A stretch of DNA of 64,000 nt from the NCBI GenBank assembly GCA_037127255.1, contig JBANSL010000004.1:5828001-5892000 (forward strand). Direction: 5' to 3'. The stretch comes from Persicaria tinctoria. Taxonomy: Eukaryota; Streptophyta; Magnoliopsida; Caryophyllales; Polygonaceae. Within the stretch, counting starts at the first letter, position 1, and every line of letters starts with the position of its first letter. The notes beneath the pieces are model-generated. The model saw only the letters and a program-made list of their open reading frames with translations. It had not been told where the DNA came from and searched no databases. Shown one piece after another: positions 1 to 10,449 of this stretch. The position numbers were made by a program, and so were the translations under genes.

Positions 1-690
1 TTGTAGCTTGAGTTGCTAGGTTCCCGATTCATTTCTGCATTTGGGTCTTGTCGATCCCAACAAAAGGAATAGGTGAAGTACAAACATCACATGGCTAAAT
101 TGCCTCATCCAGTTTCACGCCTCCTTATCCTCTGTAGAGGCCCGGTTACCCTCGTAGAGGGCCTATTACCCCATCCGACATCGATCGCCATTTAAGATCC
201 CAGATTTGCTAACAGAGCCCGGTCCCCTTTTTGAGTTGACAATCTCCACTAGCAATTCGATCATCTACTCTGCTTTCGTCTGCCATTGATCCACCCTTTC
301 TTGGAATTCATCCGCGTTTCGCCTGATTTCCTCCAAGATTTGGTGTAGATGTTCATCTTCTTGCCTTTGGTCGTTTCAGTCAACGAACTGTAGATTGTAG
401 CGGTAAATTGATATAATTGTTGTAGTAAGATTTCGTTCTTTCGAAGGCCCTCCTCCGTGATCTTGAATCGGGTACCATCGACGATGACAAAGCCTACCTA
501 GCTCGGATACCAATTTGTTAGGTCCTGGCCTAACTGGTTCAGTTGAGAGAGAAAGAGAGCTAGAAGAAAGAGTAAAGAGAAATTTTGATATCATCCATTC
601 ATGCCTGAATATGTTAGAGATTAGGTATCTCATCTCCAATACATGTTTTGGAGAAGTTTTTATTTTGTGTCTCACCATGGTTTCGAATGT
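1..690 (-). mobile_element. 5' end of a degenerate LTR retrotransposon (LTR end, primer site, gag start)
   Basis: Read on the reverse strand, a probable LTR end (TAACA) at 516-520 is followed by a primer-binding-like site at 501-512 (TGGTATCCGAGC, one mismatch to the initiator-tRNA-Met type site). Below it is protein-like sequence rich in Glu, Arg and Gln (about 300-360, containing EEIRRNADEFQE), typical in composition of retrotransposon gag N-termini, followed by an in-frame stop. The LTR part (516 to about 690) has CT-rich tracts and abuts the 3' end of the left transporter gene. The element runs off the left edge. Assignment to Ty3/gypsy is an inference from primer-site style; no pol is visible. 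Confidence 0.5.
501..512 (-). other. tRNA primer-binding-like site
   Basis: Reverse strand TGGTATCCGAGC directly inside the putative LTR end. It differs from the common plant site TGGTATCAGAGC at one base. Confidence 0.5.
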
Positions 691-695
691 GCCTC

Positions 696-3354
696 CTAAT
701 GAGGTGTAATAGACTCTTGTATTTCTTCCAAGGTTTTCCCTTTAGTCTCCGGCATCAACCTTCTCGCAAACACAACTATGAAAGCATTAAGCCCGCCAAG
801 CACGAAGAATGTGCCTGCAACAAAACGGCCACATGATCTATCAGTATTCGATTAAGAAGAGCTCTTGTGAAATGGGTAAGCAAATGATGAACCTGGATAG
901 CTCCATTCTGTCATAAAGTTGAATGTATACGACGAAACCCAGATGCTCATGCTTGAGACGACTGCTGCAAGGCTCCCAGCTGATCCCTTCACATTCATTG
1001 GGAAGATCTAACATAGAACACGACTTGTTATTTGCCTCAACTTGATCGAATTGATCCGATATGTAGAGAGTGAATTCGATGATTATGACAATGTGTACCG
1101 TACCTCAGACATTATGACAAATGGTATCACTGCTACGCCTAACGGGAATGCTGCCGAATATCCCTGAAGACCAACATTGCTTCGAACTCGTTTATGGCAT
1201 TGAAATTGGGAGTGGAGGAAGAGTTTAAGATCATCTTACCCATATGCCGAGTACTATCAAGTAAGGACTTATGCTCTCCAAGTAGCCTATGTCCTTAATC
1301 AAGGACATAAAGCCCACAAGAATGCAACAAAGGCACATTGTAGCCGCGGAAACCATTAGAAGGGGTCGTCTTCCACATTTGTCTATCAAGTAGATGCCGA
1401 TAATAGTTGATGGAATCTGCACATAGACACTTGAATTGTCACACTTGGGCATTAAGGCGACAAAATCAATGATCCTAAGTGAACAAATCGGCGTCACCTG
1501 AATAAGAGCCATGACTATTGACCCAATAGAGCTTGAAAATCCTACAAGTAACAAGATGTTGCATATCAGGTTTGGATATAGCTACGCTTAAACTTAGGTA
1601 TCATATGATGGTTAGATATAGACCAACTGATTCAAAGACGGATGCCGCGTAATATATGACCCCGATGGGTCCTGCGATTCCTGCTAGTGCCATGAGCCCG
1701 AACACTACCTGACCGAACCATTGAGATCAAACAAACCGAACTGCCAAGAAATCGATTCATTGGGGTAGGTTTCAAGTATAAATATGCTCACTATTAAAGC
1801 ATGTTCATATTGCTTTCGGAACAGGCCAAGAAAGCTGACTTCTGGTATCTGCTGAAGGCGTTCAGTGAACTCCTGGAAAGTACATTAGTGTGTCCTCGTT
1901 AGTCATTGGATAGATAGATCAATATAACACAACTCTAGACGATTTGAAGTAATGTATGTACTTCGATATCAGCTGCTTCTTGAGATATGTCTATGTTATC
2001 TCCCCTAAGGCGTCGCAAAACAGTCTCATGTGCCTTGTTGCGACCAAGTTTTGCCTGCAGGAGTTTCCTCGACTTGATCAAATCCAATTCAATGTGTAGT
2101 TTTCAGTTGGACTAACAGTGGAAGTAGATAAGCTCACCAAGTATCGAGGTGACTCCGGGATCATGAAGATGCCCAAGAGTTGCATAAAGGACGGAACAAC
2201 GCCTGAGAAATCATAGAAATTCGGTATGCAAAGAGAAAAGAAGAGAAAAAAAAAAGATGTATATCGGTACCTATCAAGACTAGGATGCGCCAAGGGATCA
2301 AAGATCCCGCGAAAAACATCACTAAAATTCCAAAGGAATTCAGCAACTGCAAACTCAATGATGAAATTCATCAAGTCCAATACAATCTCCAATCCAATAC
2401 ATTCGATCAACTCTATCAGCTTGATTTACCTGTGATAAAGACACGAACCCTCCTCGAAGATTCTTGGGTGTGATCTCCGCTATATAAATAGGAACCTGGA
2501 TTGCATTGAAGCATATATACAAGATTGAGACTCTTATCGAGACTCCTACAAGATAACACTTACAGAGTTAGAGCGATTATGTTACCACATAAACGGTGAT
2601 TCCTATCGAGACCCCTATGAGAGATCTACCGAGATCAAGTGACCATGCTTCCTGTTATATATCACCATATGTAGAAGAATCAAGATCAGATTCGAATATC
2701 TCAACCGATACAGTGGTAACTAAAGCGACATTAAACCTGTGAGATTGAGATCGTTATCCAACCAAGAAGGCCGAATATATCCGAAACTCCCATTGCCTGT
2801 ATGAGTGATGAGAGCAATTCAAACAATTAAGATACATTGCAGCCTTATGAATGTGGCAAGTAGGATACACAAATCAAGAAACGTACGCCTCTTCGGTTAT
2901 CTTTCCACTCGCTAGAGAGCCTAGCAATCCTCCGACTGTCAACATTGATCCAAAGAGTGAATACTGTGCGTACGTCGACAGACAAATTGATAAAGTTAAG
3001 CCACAAATTACAATCAATTTGATCTATTATTGCAAGTAGTTAAGTGACCCTCACCGCGGCAGTTGAAAGGCCGAGGTCCTCCACAACGGCGGATTCAATT
3101 GGGGATGAATAACCGACCTGCAATTGAGCACTCAGAAATTGAGATAGCAGAAATTGAAATTGAGATTAATAATCATCGATTCATACAGCGGAGCCATAGG
3201 CGAAGGATCCGGAAACGGAAATGAAGACGCTGAAGACGAGGAGCGGAGTAATGGCGGAATCGCCTGAATCAATTGACGCAATTGATTGATCATAGGCATT
3301 TCGGTGTGGTAGAAGTGAGGTGGCTGCCAATGTCGACTCCCGATCGCTGGCCAT
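696..3354 (-). pseudogene. ERD6-like sugar transporter, left paralogue, exon 3 frameshifted
   Basis: Major facilitator superfamily monosaccharide transporter of the plant ERD6-like group; known members are tonoplast H+/glucose exporters, so vacuolar sugar export is the expected role. Exons (reverse strand): 3354-3187, 3117-3055, 2963-2887, 2796-2737, 2651-2586, 2495-2430, 2346-2271, 2202-2138, 2054-1962, 1872-1792, 1708-1624, 1541-1498, 1416-1240, 1163-1104, 1007-893, 814-696. The ATG at 3354 opens MASDREST and leads into a first membrane segment (TPLLVFSVFISVSGSFAYGS). Motifs present: PESPRYL, DKCGRRPLLM, PETKGKTLEEIQ at the C-terminus, stop TAG at 696-698. Exon 3 is 77 nt against 90 nt in the right paralogue. 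The 13 nt loss removes the DLIG part of the conserved DLIGRRG loop and shifts the frame, running into TGA. The intron that splits exons 13 and 14 of the right copy is absent here. Otherwise the copy would encode about 475 residues. A different exon 3 splice could rescue it, but I see none. Confidence 0.85.
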
Positions 3355-3525
3355 TTCCGTGAATTGGATAGTAAAGGTGAGGAATTCAGCAGCGTGAAGC
3401 TATATCCAGTTGAGTTGAGGAAGGGATCGGACGTGAATCGACGATATATTGGATGGTGGGTTGGGACCATCTCGTATAACCACCAGTCTAACAATTATAA
3501 CGGTTAGGGTCCCTTCAATTGGGTG

Positions 3526-3535
3526 ATTTATAAAT
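3526..3535 (-). promoter_or_regulatory. possible TATA box of the left transporter
   Basis: ATTTATAAAT lies about 175 bp upstream of the ATG at 3354. Position and sequence fit a plant TATA element, but the motif is palindromic and AT-rich, so this is a weak inference. Confidence 0.3.
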
Positions 3536-3904
3536 GTCGGTGAGAAAGCGCGCCTCTTTTTTTCTTTAAATGTACATTTCCTAATTTAATTAATACGTAC
3601 AGAATATGAATAATTGTTGGGCCCCGCCCTAGCTTGCCCCGACGTTCGGTCGATGTCGATGGGGGGACACAGGATGCGAGTAGACCTAAATTCTTTTTCT
3701 TTTTTTTTTCTTTTTGGAAAAACGTGAGTCATGGAGTCTTTATAGCTTGATAGTGTTGGTTTCGAAAATCCCTCGTTTAGCTGGGGAATCGTGTTTCTCC
3801 TAATTACTGTATTTTATGTTCTCGCTATTTACATCAATTTGACAAGTCAAGCGGTCTTTTTATCTGGATATTATTGAAAATTACTATGTTGCTCTTTTAT
3901 GTTA

Positions 3905-3913
3905 TTACTTTTA
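3905..3913. repeat. target-site duplication, left copy (TTACTTTTA)
   Basis: Identical to 6921-6929 on the other side of the Mutator-like element; present once at the related uninterrupted site near 11223-11231 with small substitutions. Confidence 0.8.
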
Positions 3914-4084
3914 GGGGTGATTTGCCAAATATACAAATATGAAGGCCAAATTAGTCAAATATACAAGATTTTGGAAAATTTGCAAAACTATACAACACCC
4001 TTGTGCCCCTGCGTGCCCCCCTCGCCTCATGCGCGTGCCCCTGTGCCCCCCCTCCGCATCACCAGTATTTTTTTTTTTTTCCCG

Positions 4085-4560
4085 CGCGCGTCAGTGCTGA
4101 CGTCATCGTCAGAAATGATGACGTCAGCATTGCTGACACCGTTTACAAGGAAGTTTTTTATTTTTTATTTATTTTTTTTCTCGCGTCAATGTTGACGTCG
4201 ACGTCGGGAATGTTGACGTCAGCAATGCTGACACCGTTTTACAAGGAAGTTTTTTTTTTCCGCGCGTCAATGCTGACGCCGACGTCGGGAATGTTGACGT
4301 CGGCAATGCTGACACCGTTTACAAGGAAGGTTTTTTTGTTTTTTTTTTCGCGCGTCAATGCTGACACCGTTTACAAGAAAGTTTTTTTGTTCCACGCGTC
4401 AATGCTGACGCCGCCGACGGGATTGTTGACATCAGCAATGCTGACGCCGTCTACGAGAATGGTGACGTCGACGACAATGACGTCGGGAATGCTGACGTCA
4501 GCATTGCTCACACCCTCTACGAGGATGCTGACACCGACAATGGTGACATCGAAGATCAAT
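4085..4560. repeat. GACGTCAGCA-type minisatellite inside the Mutator-like element
   Basis: Irregular tandem units contain TGACGTC, AATGCTGAC and ACCGTTTACAAGGAAG followed by a T-run. They make an open frame of about 190 codons with repeated MLTSAMLTP-like peptides. I regard this as a by-product of the repeat, not a gene. Confidence 0.75.
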
Positions 4561-4749
4561 ATATTTGACGTATTAAGTCATTAAAAATATAAAAGGGGAG
4601 AACAAAGAGACAAAAGGAGTGTTCTACCAAAAAAAAAAAAACGAATATTTTATTTTATTTTTGGTAGTGAGAAACAAAGAATAACGGTAAACAATTAAAA
4701 CAAAGAATTTTTCGACGCCGACAATGCTGACCTCTTTCCTCATCCATCT

Positions 4750-4975
4750 CTTATATTGCAAAAACGATGTCAGCAAATATATACCTACGCAAAAATATGC
4801 ATGAAAACGATGTCAGCACTAAAAAATACGTATAAAAACGATGTCAGCACTAAGAAATAAACCAATTTTGAAGGAGTCAAGCATACATATATACTTACAT
4901 ATATAATATCAAATTAAAAACGATGTCAGCACTAAAAAATACGCATAAAAACGATGTCAGCACTAAAAAATAAAC
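4750..4975. repeat. AAAACGATGTCAGCACTAAA tandem motif
   Basis: At least five copies of a motif around AAACGATGTCAGCACTAA occur within about 220 bp, sharing the GTCAGCA core with the minisatellite to the left. Confidence 0.7.
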
Positions 4976-5006
4976 CAATTTTTAAGGATTCAAGCATACA
5001 TATATA

Positions 5007-5009
<3 letters not shown>

Positions 5010-5056
<47 letters not shown>
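5010..5056. repeat. TA dinucleotide microsatellite
   Basis: About 23 uninterrupted TA units inside the Mutator-like element. Confidence 0.9.
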
Positions 5057-5059
<3 letters not shown>

Positions 5060-6920
5060 TGTAAGGTAAACTAAGCCTTTGGAAAGAAAAAGAATAACAT
5101 TTGTATGGTTTAAAGAATCTATCAAACATAATAGAAACTATGTCAGTCAACTTTAAGTTACAATCTTATATTTTCAAATCAACTATTGTTATCTGTAACA
5201 AACTCTACACAATTGATCTTATGAAAAGCAACCTACAAGCAATTATTTTTAAAATATTAAGAACAAATCAACAAGTGTAACAATCAATAATAGAAACTAT
5301 TCTGAGTTTCTGACCCAAGTTTTATGCACTGGACTAGCAGCTATGAGGGGGATAAAATGACTAGCCACTGTGAACTTCAGTGTGAATTCTGTCCAGATGC
5401 TACTAAATGGTTTCAGAATACACATACATGAAATGTTATATCAGGACCAATTAAACTTCAAAATCAGACAGCTTGTAACAATATTCAGATCAATTAATCT
5501 AACACATCACTAGTATCTTTGGCTTAAGAATGTACCTGTGATTTCCCAAGGACTTTCAATATATAAACTAGCATTGAACAACCATAAGCATTTGGAATTG
5601 CTGCAATGCTGTAGCAGCTGTACCAACAAGCTTGAGAAGAGATCACATACCCTGACGTCGTCGGATTTACGGGGAGGCATCGGGCAGGCAAACGACAACC
5701 ATAGCTCACCGGAATCGATCTTTTCCGGCATCATTAAGCTTCAATATGCTGTCAGCAATTGAAGCTTAGTTCTCCATGAATTCATGTGGTTGTCAGCGCT
5801 GACGGTAGTCAAATGCAAATAGAGCATGAACGGAACCAAAACAAACACATATCCATTACTGAATTAAACCTATCCCAATCAGAAAATCAGAACTCAGTTG
5901 AAAAAGTAGATCAATCGACGGTAGTCAGCATCGACTCCATATAGGGGAAATGGGTATGCAAAATACCAAAAAATGACACCAGATCCAAAATCACCGAGAG
6001 AGAAATTGAAGGCTGACATGAAATACATACCTGTGTTCTAAAACAGGAGGAGGAAAGCGAAGAAGTTCCAGATCCAATGCCGACAGGAGCGCGAAGAAAC
6101 TTATAGCGTCAATGCCGACAGGAGGCAATTTAGGGAGGACCTCTCAAATCGAGCGCCATCAGAGCACCGAATCGAGGAAATTGAGAAATTGAGTATCATA
6201 CCTTCAATTCGATGAAGTACTCCTCCTCCTCCTCGAAGAAGACCATGTCAGCACGAGGACATACCACATGGAGATCGCTGCGCAGAGCATCGCGAATCCA
6301 GATCCAATCCAGATCTGTTCGTCCATGGAAGAAGATGGAGATCGAGCAAGGAGGAGGACTCGCGACAGTTGAATCGCCGATCTACGAGCGGATTCAGTCG
6401 CCATCTCCTCTGCCTTGTGCCTCCAGTGGCCAGTCGCCAGGGCCAGATCTGGAGTCGGCGCACCATCGGACCACCAGAGAGGGACGAGCGGCTCATCATC
6501 GGACCATCAGAGATGAACGAGCGGCTCACCAACGCCGACTCCTTGACATCAATCTCCGTTGTGCGTTCCACAATCTGGAATCAGCGGAAACTTCAGCAGC
6601 ACCGACTTGACAGAGGAAGGTTCTAGGGTTGCTGCACATATGAACGAAGAAGGACAAAGCAGTCGCCGGCGGGGCGCGAGGAGCTTTGCCTTCGACTTCC
6701 GTCAGCGCACGAGGAGGAGCATCGTCGTCTTCATCGACGCAGAGAGAGAGAGAGGCGCGGTCGTCTTCATCGCCTTCAATCGCGCCAGATCTGGAGAAAG
6801 GAGAGAGAGAGAGGTGGTCCGAGATCGGGAAAGTAAGTTTGTATAGTTTTCTAATTTTTACAAAAACGCGTAGAGTTCGCTAATTTGGCCAAAATTTGCG
6901 CCTTCGGCGCAAATTTTTTG

Positions 6921-6929
6921 TTACTTTTA
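6921..6929. repeat. target-site duplication, right copy (TTACTTTTA)
   Basis: Exact match to 3905-3913. Confidence 0.8.
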
Positions 6930-7169
6930 TCTTAGGGGTGTTTTATTTTGCAAATTAGTCCCTACGTGAACATATATAAGACATTACTTTTCTGTTTGCT
7001 GGGATCAAGTGAACGAGGGTTTTCCCTTGGAGTATTGAAGGGCGGCTAAACCCTATTCCAAGTTTCCTTCTTGTTTTTCTTACCTCATACAAATCTCCAT
7101 TGTTTTTGCTTCTGTGCATCAGATTTGAGCTATAGCGGCTCATATTTAAGCTCACCTCAGCTCTTTACA

Positions 7170-7181
7170 TGGTATCAGAGC
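7170..7181 (+). other. copia primer-binding site
   Basis: TGGTATCAGAGC immediately follows the LTR end TTTACA; this is the standard initiator-tRNA-Met complementary site of plant copia elements. Confidence 0.85.
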
Positions 7182-7263
7182 ACAGGTTGTGCATTGCTCG
7201 TTTCCGCGTCTTATTGTTGGGTTGAAGCTTCTTTGAGGTCGTCGTGTTCAAAGGGTTTCTTTG

Positions 7264-8210
7264 ATGGCAAATATTGGAGATAATGGAGGTAATGATACGT
7301 CAGGTAATCTTGGTGATCCTCTTTTCCTTGCTAACTCAGATAACCTGGGATCTCAGCTTGTCACCACTGTGTTTGATGGTTTGAATTATTTGTCATGGAT
7401 GAGAGGGGTTATGATGGCATTGGGTGCCAAGAATAAGCTTGGTTTTATAGATGGATCGTGTGTTAGAACAGGTGCTGAAAACTCTATGGAGTCACAAAAA
7501 TGGGTACGGGCCGATTTCATGGTCCGATGTTGGTTACTGAATTCTATGACAAGTTCCATAAAGGAGAGCTTCATTTATGTGAATTCAGCAAAACAGTTGT
7601 TGGATGAAATCAGGGAAAGATATGGTCAGTCTAATGGCCCCCTTATTTACCAATTGAAGAAGAAATTGAGTGTGATTGTGCATGACAATCTCAATGTTGC
7701 AGATTACTTCAATAAGTTGAAGATCTGGGATCAGTTGCAGGTCCTTGAAGGGATGCCAGTGTGCACTTGTTGTGCTTTCTCTCAGTGTAGATGTGATTTT
7801 TATAAGAGGATGCATGATGCAGAGGCAATGAATCAACTGATGCAATTTTTTATGGGTTTGGATGATACCTATGAAGGTGTGAGGAGTCAGATACTCTCCA
7901 CAGATCCCATTCCGGACATAAATCGGGCATATTATCTGGTGACACAGGCAGAAGCACATAAACCTGGAAATGATGTGAGCCAGAACAGTCAGGACTCGAG
8001 TGCTTTAGCTGCAAGCAGGCAAGGAAATAAAATTTTTCAGAAGAGCTCTCAGCAAGGGGAAACTATCAGGAGAAAAAAGGACACCAGAAAGGAGTATTAA
8101 GGAAGGAATGAAAGGGGAGAAAAGACAAGTAAGAAGTGCCATTTTAGTCATCAGAGGGGGCATTTCATGGATCAGTGTTACAAGTTGCATGGGTATCCAG
8201 AGTGGTACTA
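7264..8210 (+). pseudogene. copia gag, with a stop before the zinc knuckle
   Basis: The open frame from ATG 7264 to TAA 8098-8100 (278 codons, opening MANIGDNGG) is a typical copia capsid region: an N-terminal segment with LNYLSWMRGVMMAL, then the UBN2-like helical region ending in the VRSQIL/DIN stretch. Past the stop, in the same frame, is the nucleocapsid knuckle (about 8137-8180: KCHFSHQRGHFMDQC then YKLHGYPEWY). The second Cys of the CX2CX4HX4C motif is Ser here, so the knuckle is broken as well as separated. The nearby copia element at 45276-51175 is from another lineage. Confidence 0.85.
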
Positions 8211-8333
8211 AGGGTCGAGAGATTCTACAAAAGGCTCAGTGAATTCAGCAGGAATGTGTGATCAAGACAATCCACTTGAGGAAGAGAGATCACAGAAGGG
8301 AGGGTATGAGCAAGGAGTTGACAAGGCTAGGTC

Positions 8334-8943
8334 TTGATCAATGTTGTTTGTCACGAGGTTTTCAAGATGATGAAGGGGAAGGCTCCCATGGAGAACACGT
8401 CTTTAGTGAATTTTGCAGGTAAATTTTGTTTTACCACTACTAATCCTATTGATAGATCTCAAACGAGAAATGAATGGATAGTGGATACGGGGGCAAGTGA
8501 CCATATGGTTAATGATGAAACTGTGCTTCATGATAAGCAAGAATTGAGACAACCAGTTTACATTGGATTGCCCGATGGACATGTTGTAATTGTGACCAAG
8601 CCAGGAAAGACATGTTTGTCTGATAAAATTGTGTTGAATGATGTGTTATTTGTGCCTGGTTTTAAACACAACTTGCTGTCAGTTGGAAGACTTGTTGAAA
8701 AGTCTGGCATGAGGGCAATATTTGACCTATATGGGTGTACCTTGCAGGGCCCTGGATGTGAAGATGTTTTGCTGGGAGGAGTGAGAAGAGATGGTCTATA
8801 CAAGGTGCTTCAATCACTGCCTGAAGGGTATGAGAGAAGGGTCTTCAATAAGGTTTATGTTCCATCTTTTTATGCTACTTCCAAACTTGATCTTAGAATG
8901 CACCATGCTAGGCTTGGACACACTTCTGTTTCTAAGTTGAGAC
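8334..8943 (+). pseudogene. copia protease and pre-integrase segment, 3' truncated
   Basis: The frame contains the retropepsin active site WIVDTGASDHM (near 8475-8508), then the LLSVGRL and LYKVL stretches, and the start of the GAG-pre-integrase zinc region (HHARLGHTS). It stops abruptly at 8943, where unrelated CTCG-rich repeat DNA starts. Integrase, reverse transcriptase and RNase H are missing. The region 8211-8333 links gag to protease with several frame breaks. Confidence 0.85.
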
Positions 8944-9430
8944 TAGGGCTGTTATCTGAGCTGAATAGCTCGGGCTTGGCTCGGAAAAGCTCGAGCTCGG
9001 CTCGTTCGTAAAGGTAAAACAAGCCGAGCCTGAACATTGTTTTGGGCTTGAACTGAGCTCGAGACGAGCCCAAGCCGAGCCTGAGCCGAGCTCAAAAGCT
9101 TGACATATGAATTTACAGCAATACCCCTAGGGTTATAAGGGGGAGGATATAGCGTTAATTAAGTGTGCGTGAGAAGGGTTCTGTTCGCTCTTCTATGCCT
9201 ATCGCCGCTTCTCTTATTCCCTTAGGATTTCAATCTGCTCGGCTCGTCCTTCCTTCCCTCGGGGCTCAAGTGGCGCCGGTGAACACCACCACCACCAAGC
9301 CGAGCTCAGCTACGAACCGAGCTCGAACGAGCTTAGGCTCGTTCGAGCCTAACAAGCCGAGCTTGAGTTTAAGGTTAGGCTCGCGAGCCAAGCTTGAACG
9401 CCAAAAAAAGCTCGAATAGATTTTGGGCTC
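8944..9430. repeat. CTCG-rich repeat, family R2, copy 1
   Basis: It starts TAGGGCTGTTATCTGAGC and is packed with GCTCG/CGAGC words (GCCGAGC, GCTCGAGC). Related copies in reverse orientation end at 54690 (AACAGCCCTA) and 58940 (AACAGCTTTA). The TAGGGCTGTTA end resembles hAT-type termini, but I could not pair it with an opposite end or an 8 bp duplication here. It marks the point where the copia element is truncated. Confidence 0.65.
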
Positions 9431-10023
9431 GAGCCAAAGTATTTTTTGGGTATTTCTGTTGTAATTTAAGTAAATGAATAAGGTTGAAATTTTAAAATAA
9501 AATAAATTATAAGATTTTTTATGGAATATATATGTTATATTTCGGTTCTTATTATTTCGAACGTAAAATTCGGAGGAACATTATGATTTTAAGAGTGAAA
9601 CTTATTTTACATTATATAAAGCATTACTTTGGTCTTAAATAATAAAGGTTGATTTAAGTTCATTGTTTTATTTGAATGGTGCTTTAAGTAAATTATTTCG
9701 GTAACCTTTTTGATATCCTTTTATGCAAAATAAGTAGGATTTATGATCCAAATTATTATATTTAACATATATTATAATTAAAAGGTTATTTTGAATGAAT
9801 GAATTATTTATAATATTAAAAGGGAAGATAAAAGATAGTTTGTGTGGTATACATTTTATATATGAAATAATTTAATAAATATTTATCGTGACTTAGATAA
9901 ATATTTATTTTATTTAATCTCACAATATTAATTTTAATGATATAAAATATAACCCAAATGTATATACTCCGTATAATATATAGTTATATACATACTGAGT
10001 TGTATATATATATATATATATAT
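9431..10023. other. AT-rich spacer, no gene seen
   Basis: Very AT-rich, ending in a TA run just before the TIR element at 10024. No open frame, RNA gene or clear repeat was recognised. Confidence 0.6.
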
Positions 10024-10407
10024 AGGGATGCGCTCCGGTGAAAACCAAAATTGCGGTAGAAACCCGTGAGGACCGGCTTTTTAGCTCGGTGCACTTGCTT
10101 TATAGCCCGATTATGAATAGAACCGACCTATAAAGTCACAAATTTTAGTCCGGTTCTGAAAAAAATCGAGCTATAAAGTCACTATATAATTTTAAAACAT
10201 TAACTTTTTAGCGCGATTTTTCGGTTTGACCGAACTATAAAGTCATGTGTTATTTTAAAATTGGATTTTTTAGCACGGTTTTTAGGTTAAACCGAGTTGT
10301 AAAGTCACCGTGTGATTGAGGTTTTTAGCACGGGTTTAAAAAAAAACGAGATATAAAGTAGTCCTCACGGGTTTTTACCACAAGTTGAGGTTTTCACCGG
10401 AGTCAAT

Positions 10408-10411
<4 letters not shown>
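10024..10411. mobile_element. 388 bp TIR element inserted in a TA run, with internal repeats
   Basis: Both ends start AGGGAT and share CTCCGGTGAAAACC, then CCCGTGAGGAC after about 15 bp, giving inverted repeats of about 50 bp with few mismatches. Both ends lie in TA dinucleotide DNA, so a TA duplication is possible but cannot be proven. Inside are four units of about 60 bp sharing TTTTTAGC-CGG and TATAAAGTCA. No coding capacity; a MITE-type element of unassigned superfamily. Confidence 0.85.

Positions 10412-10449
<38 letters not shown>

Larger units (their letters stand above)
3914..6920. mobile_element. non-autonomous Mutator-like element with 9 bp target-site duplication
   Basis: The ends are imperfect long inverted repeats. 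The left end (3914-3995) and the reverse complement of the right end (6840-6920) share TTTGC, then GGCCAAATTAG, then AAAACTATACAA at matching spacing. The 9 bp sequence TTACTTTTA occurs at 3905-3913 and 6921-6929, the length expected for Mutator-like elements. A related LTR fragment at 11219-11240 retains the uninterrupted target. The body carries TGACGTCAGCA/GATGTCAGCA-type repeats (4085-4560, 4750-4975), a TA microsatellite and a GC-rich CDS-like stretch (6200-6830). No transposase is visible, so it must be mobilised in trans. The GC-rich part could be captured host sequence, but I recognise no gene. Confidence 0.85.
3755..7169 (+). repeat. copia 5' LTR, split by a Mutator-like element
   Basis: The LTR right end is clear: it ends TTTACA at 7169 with the primer site starting at the next base. 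The LTR part 6930-7102 is closely matched by a second fragment at 11234-11418. Sequence left of the inserted element (up to 3904) joins smoothly to sequence right of it (from 6930) when one target-site copy is removed, as the related fragment at 11219 shows. The left boundary at TGTTGG (3755) is a guess based on the TG rule. Confidence 0.6.

Noticed and set aside
4003..4584. 193-codon frame with repeated MLTSAMLTP peptides
   Set aside because: It is a translation of the GACGTCAGCA minisatellite; both strands stay open because of the repeat, and no start context or domain supports a gene.
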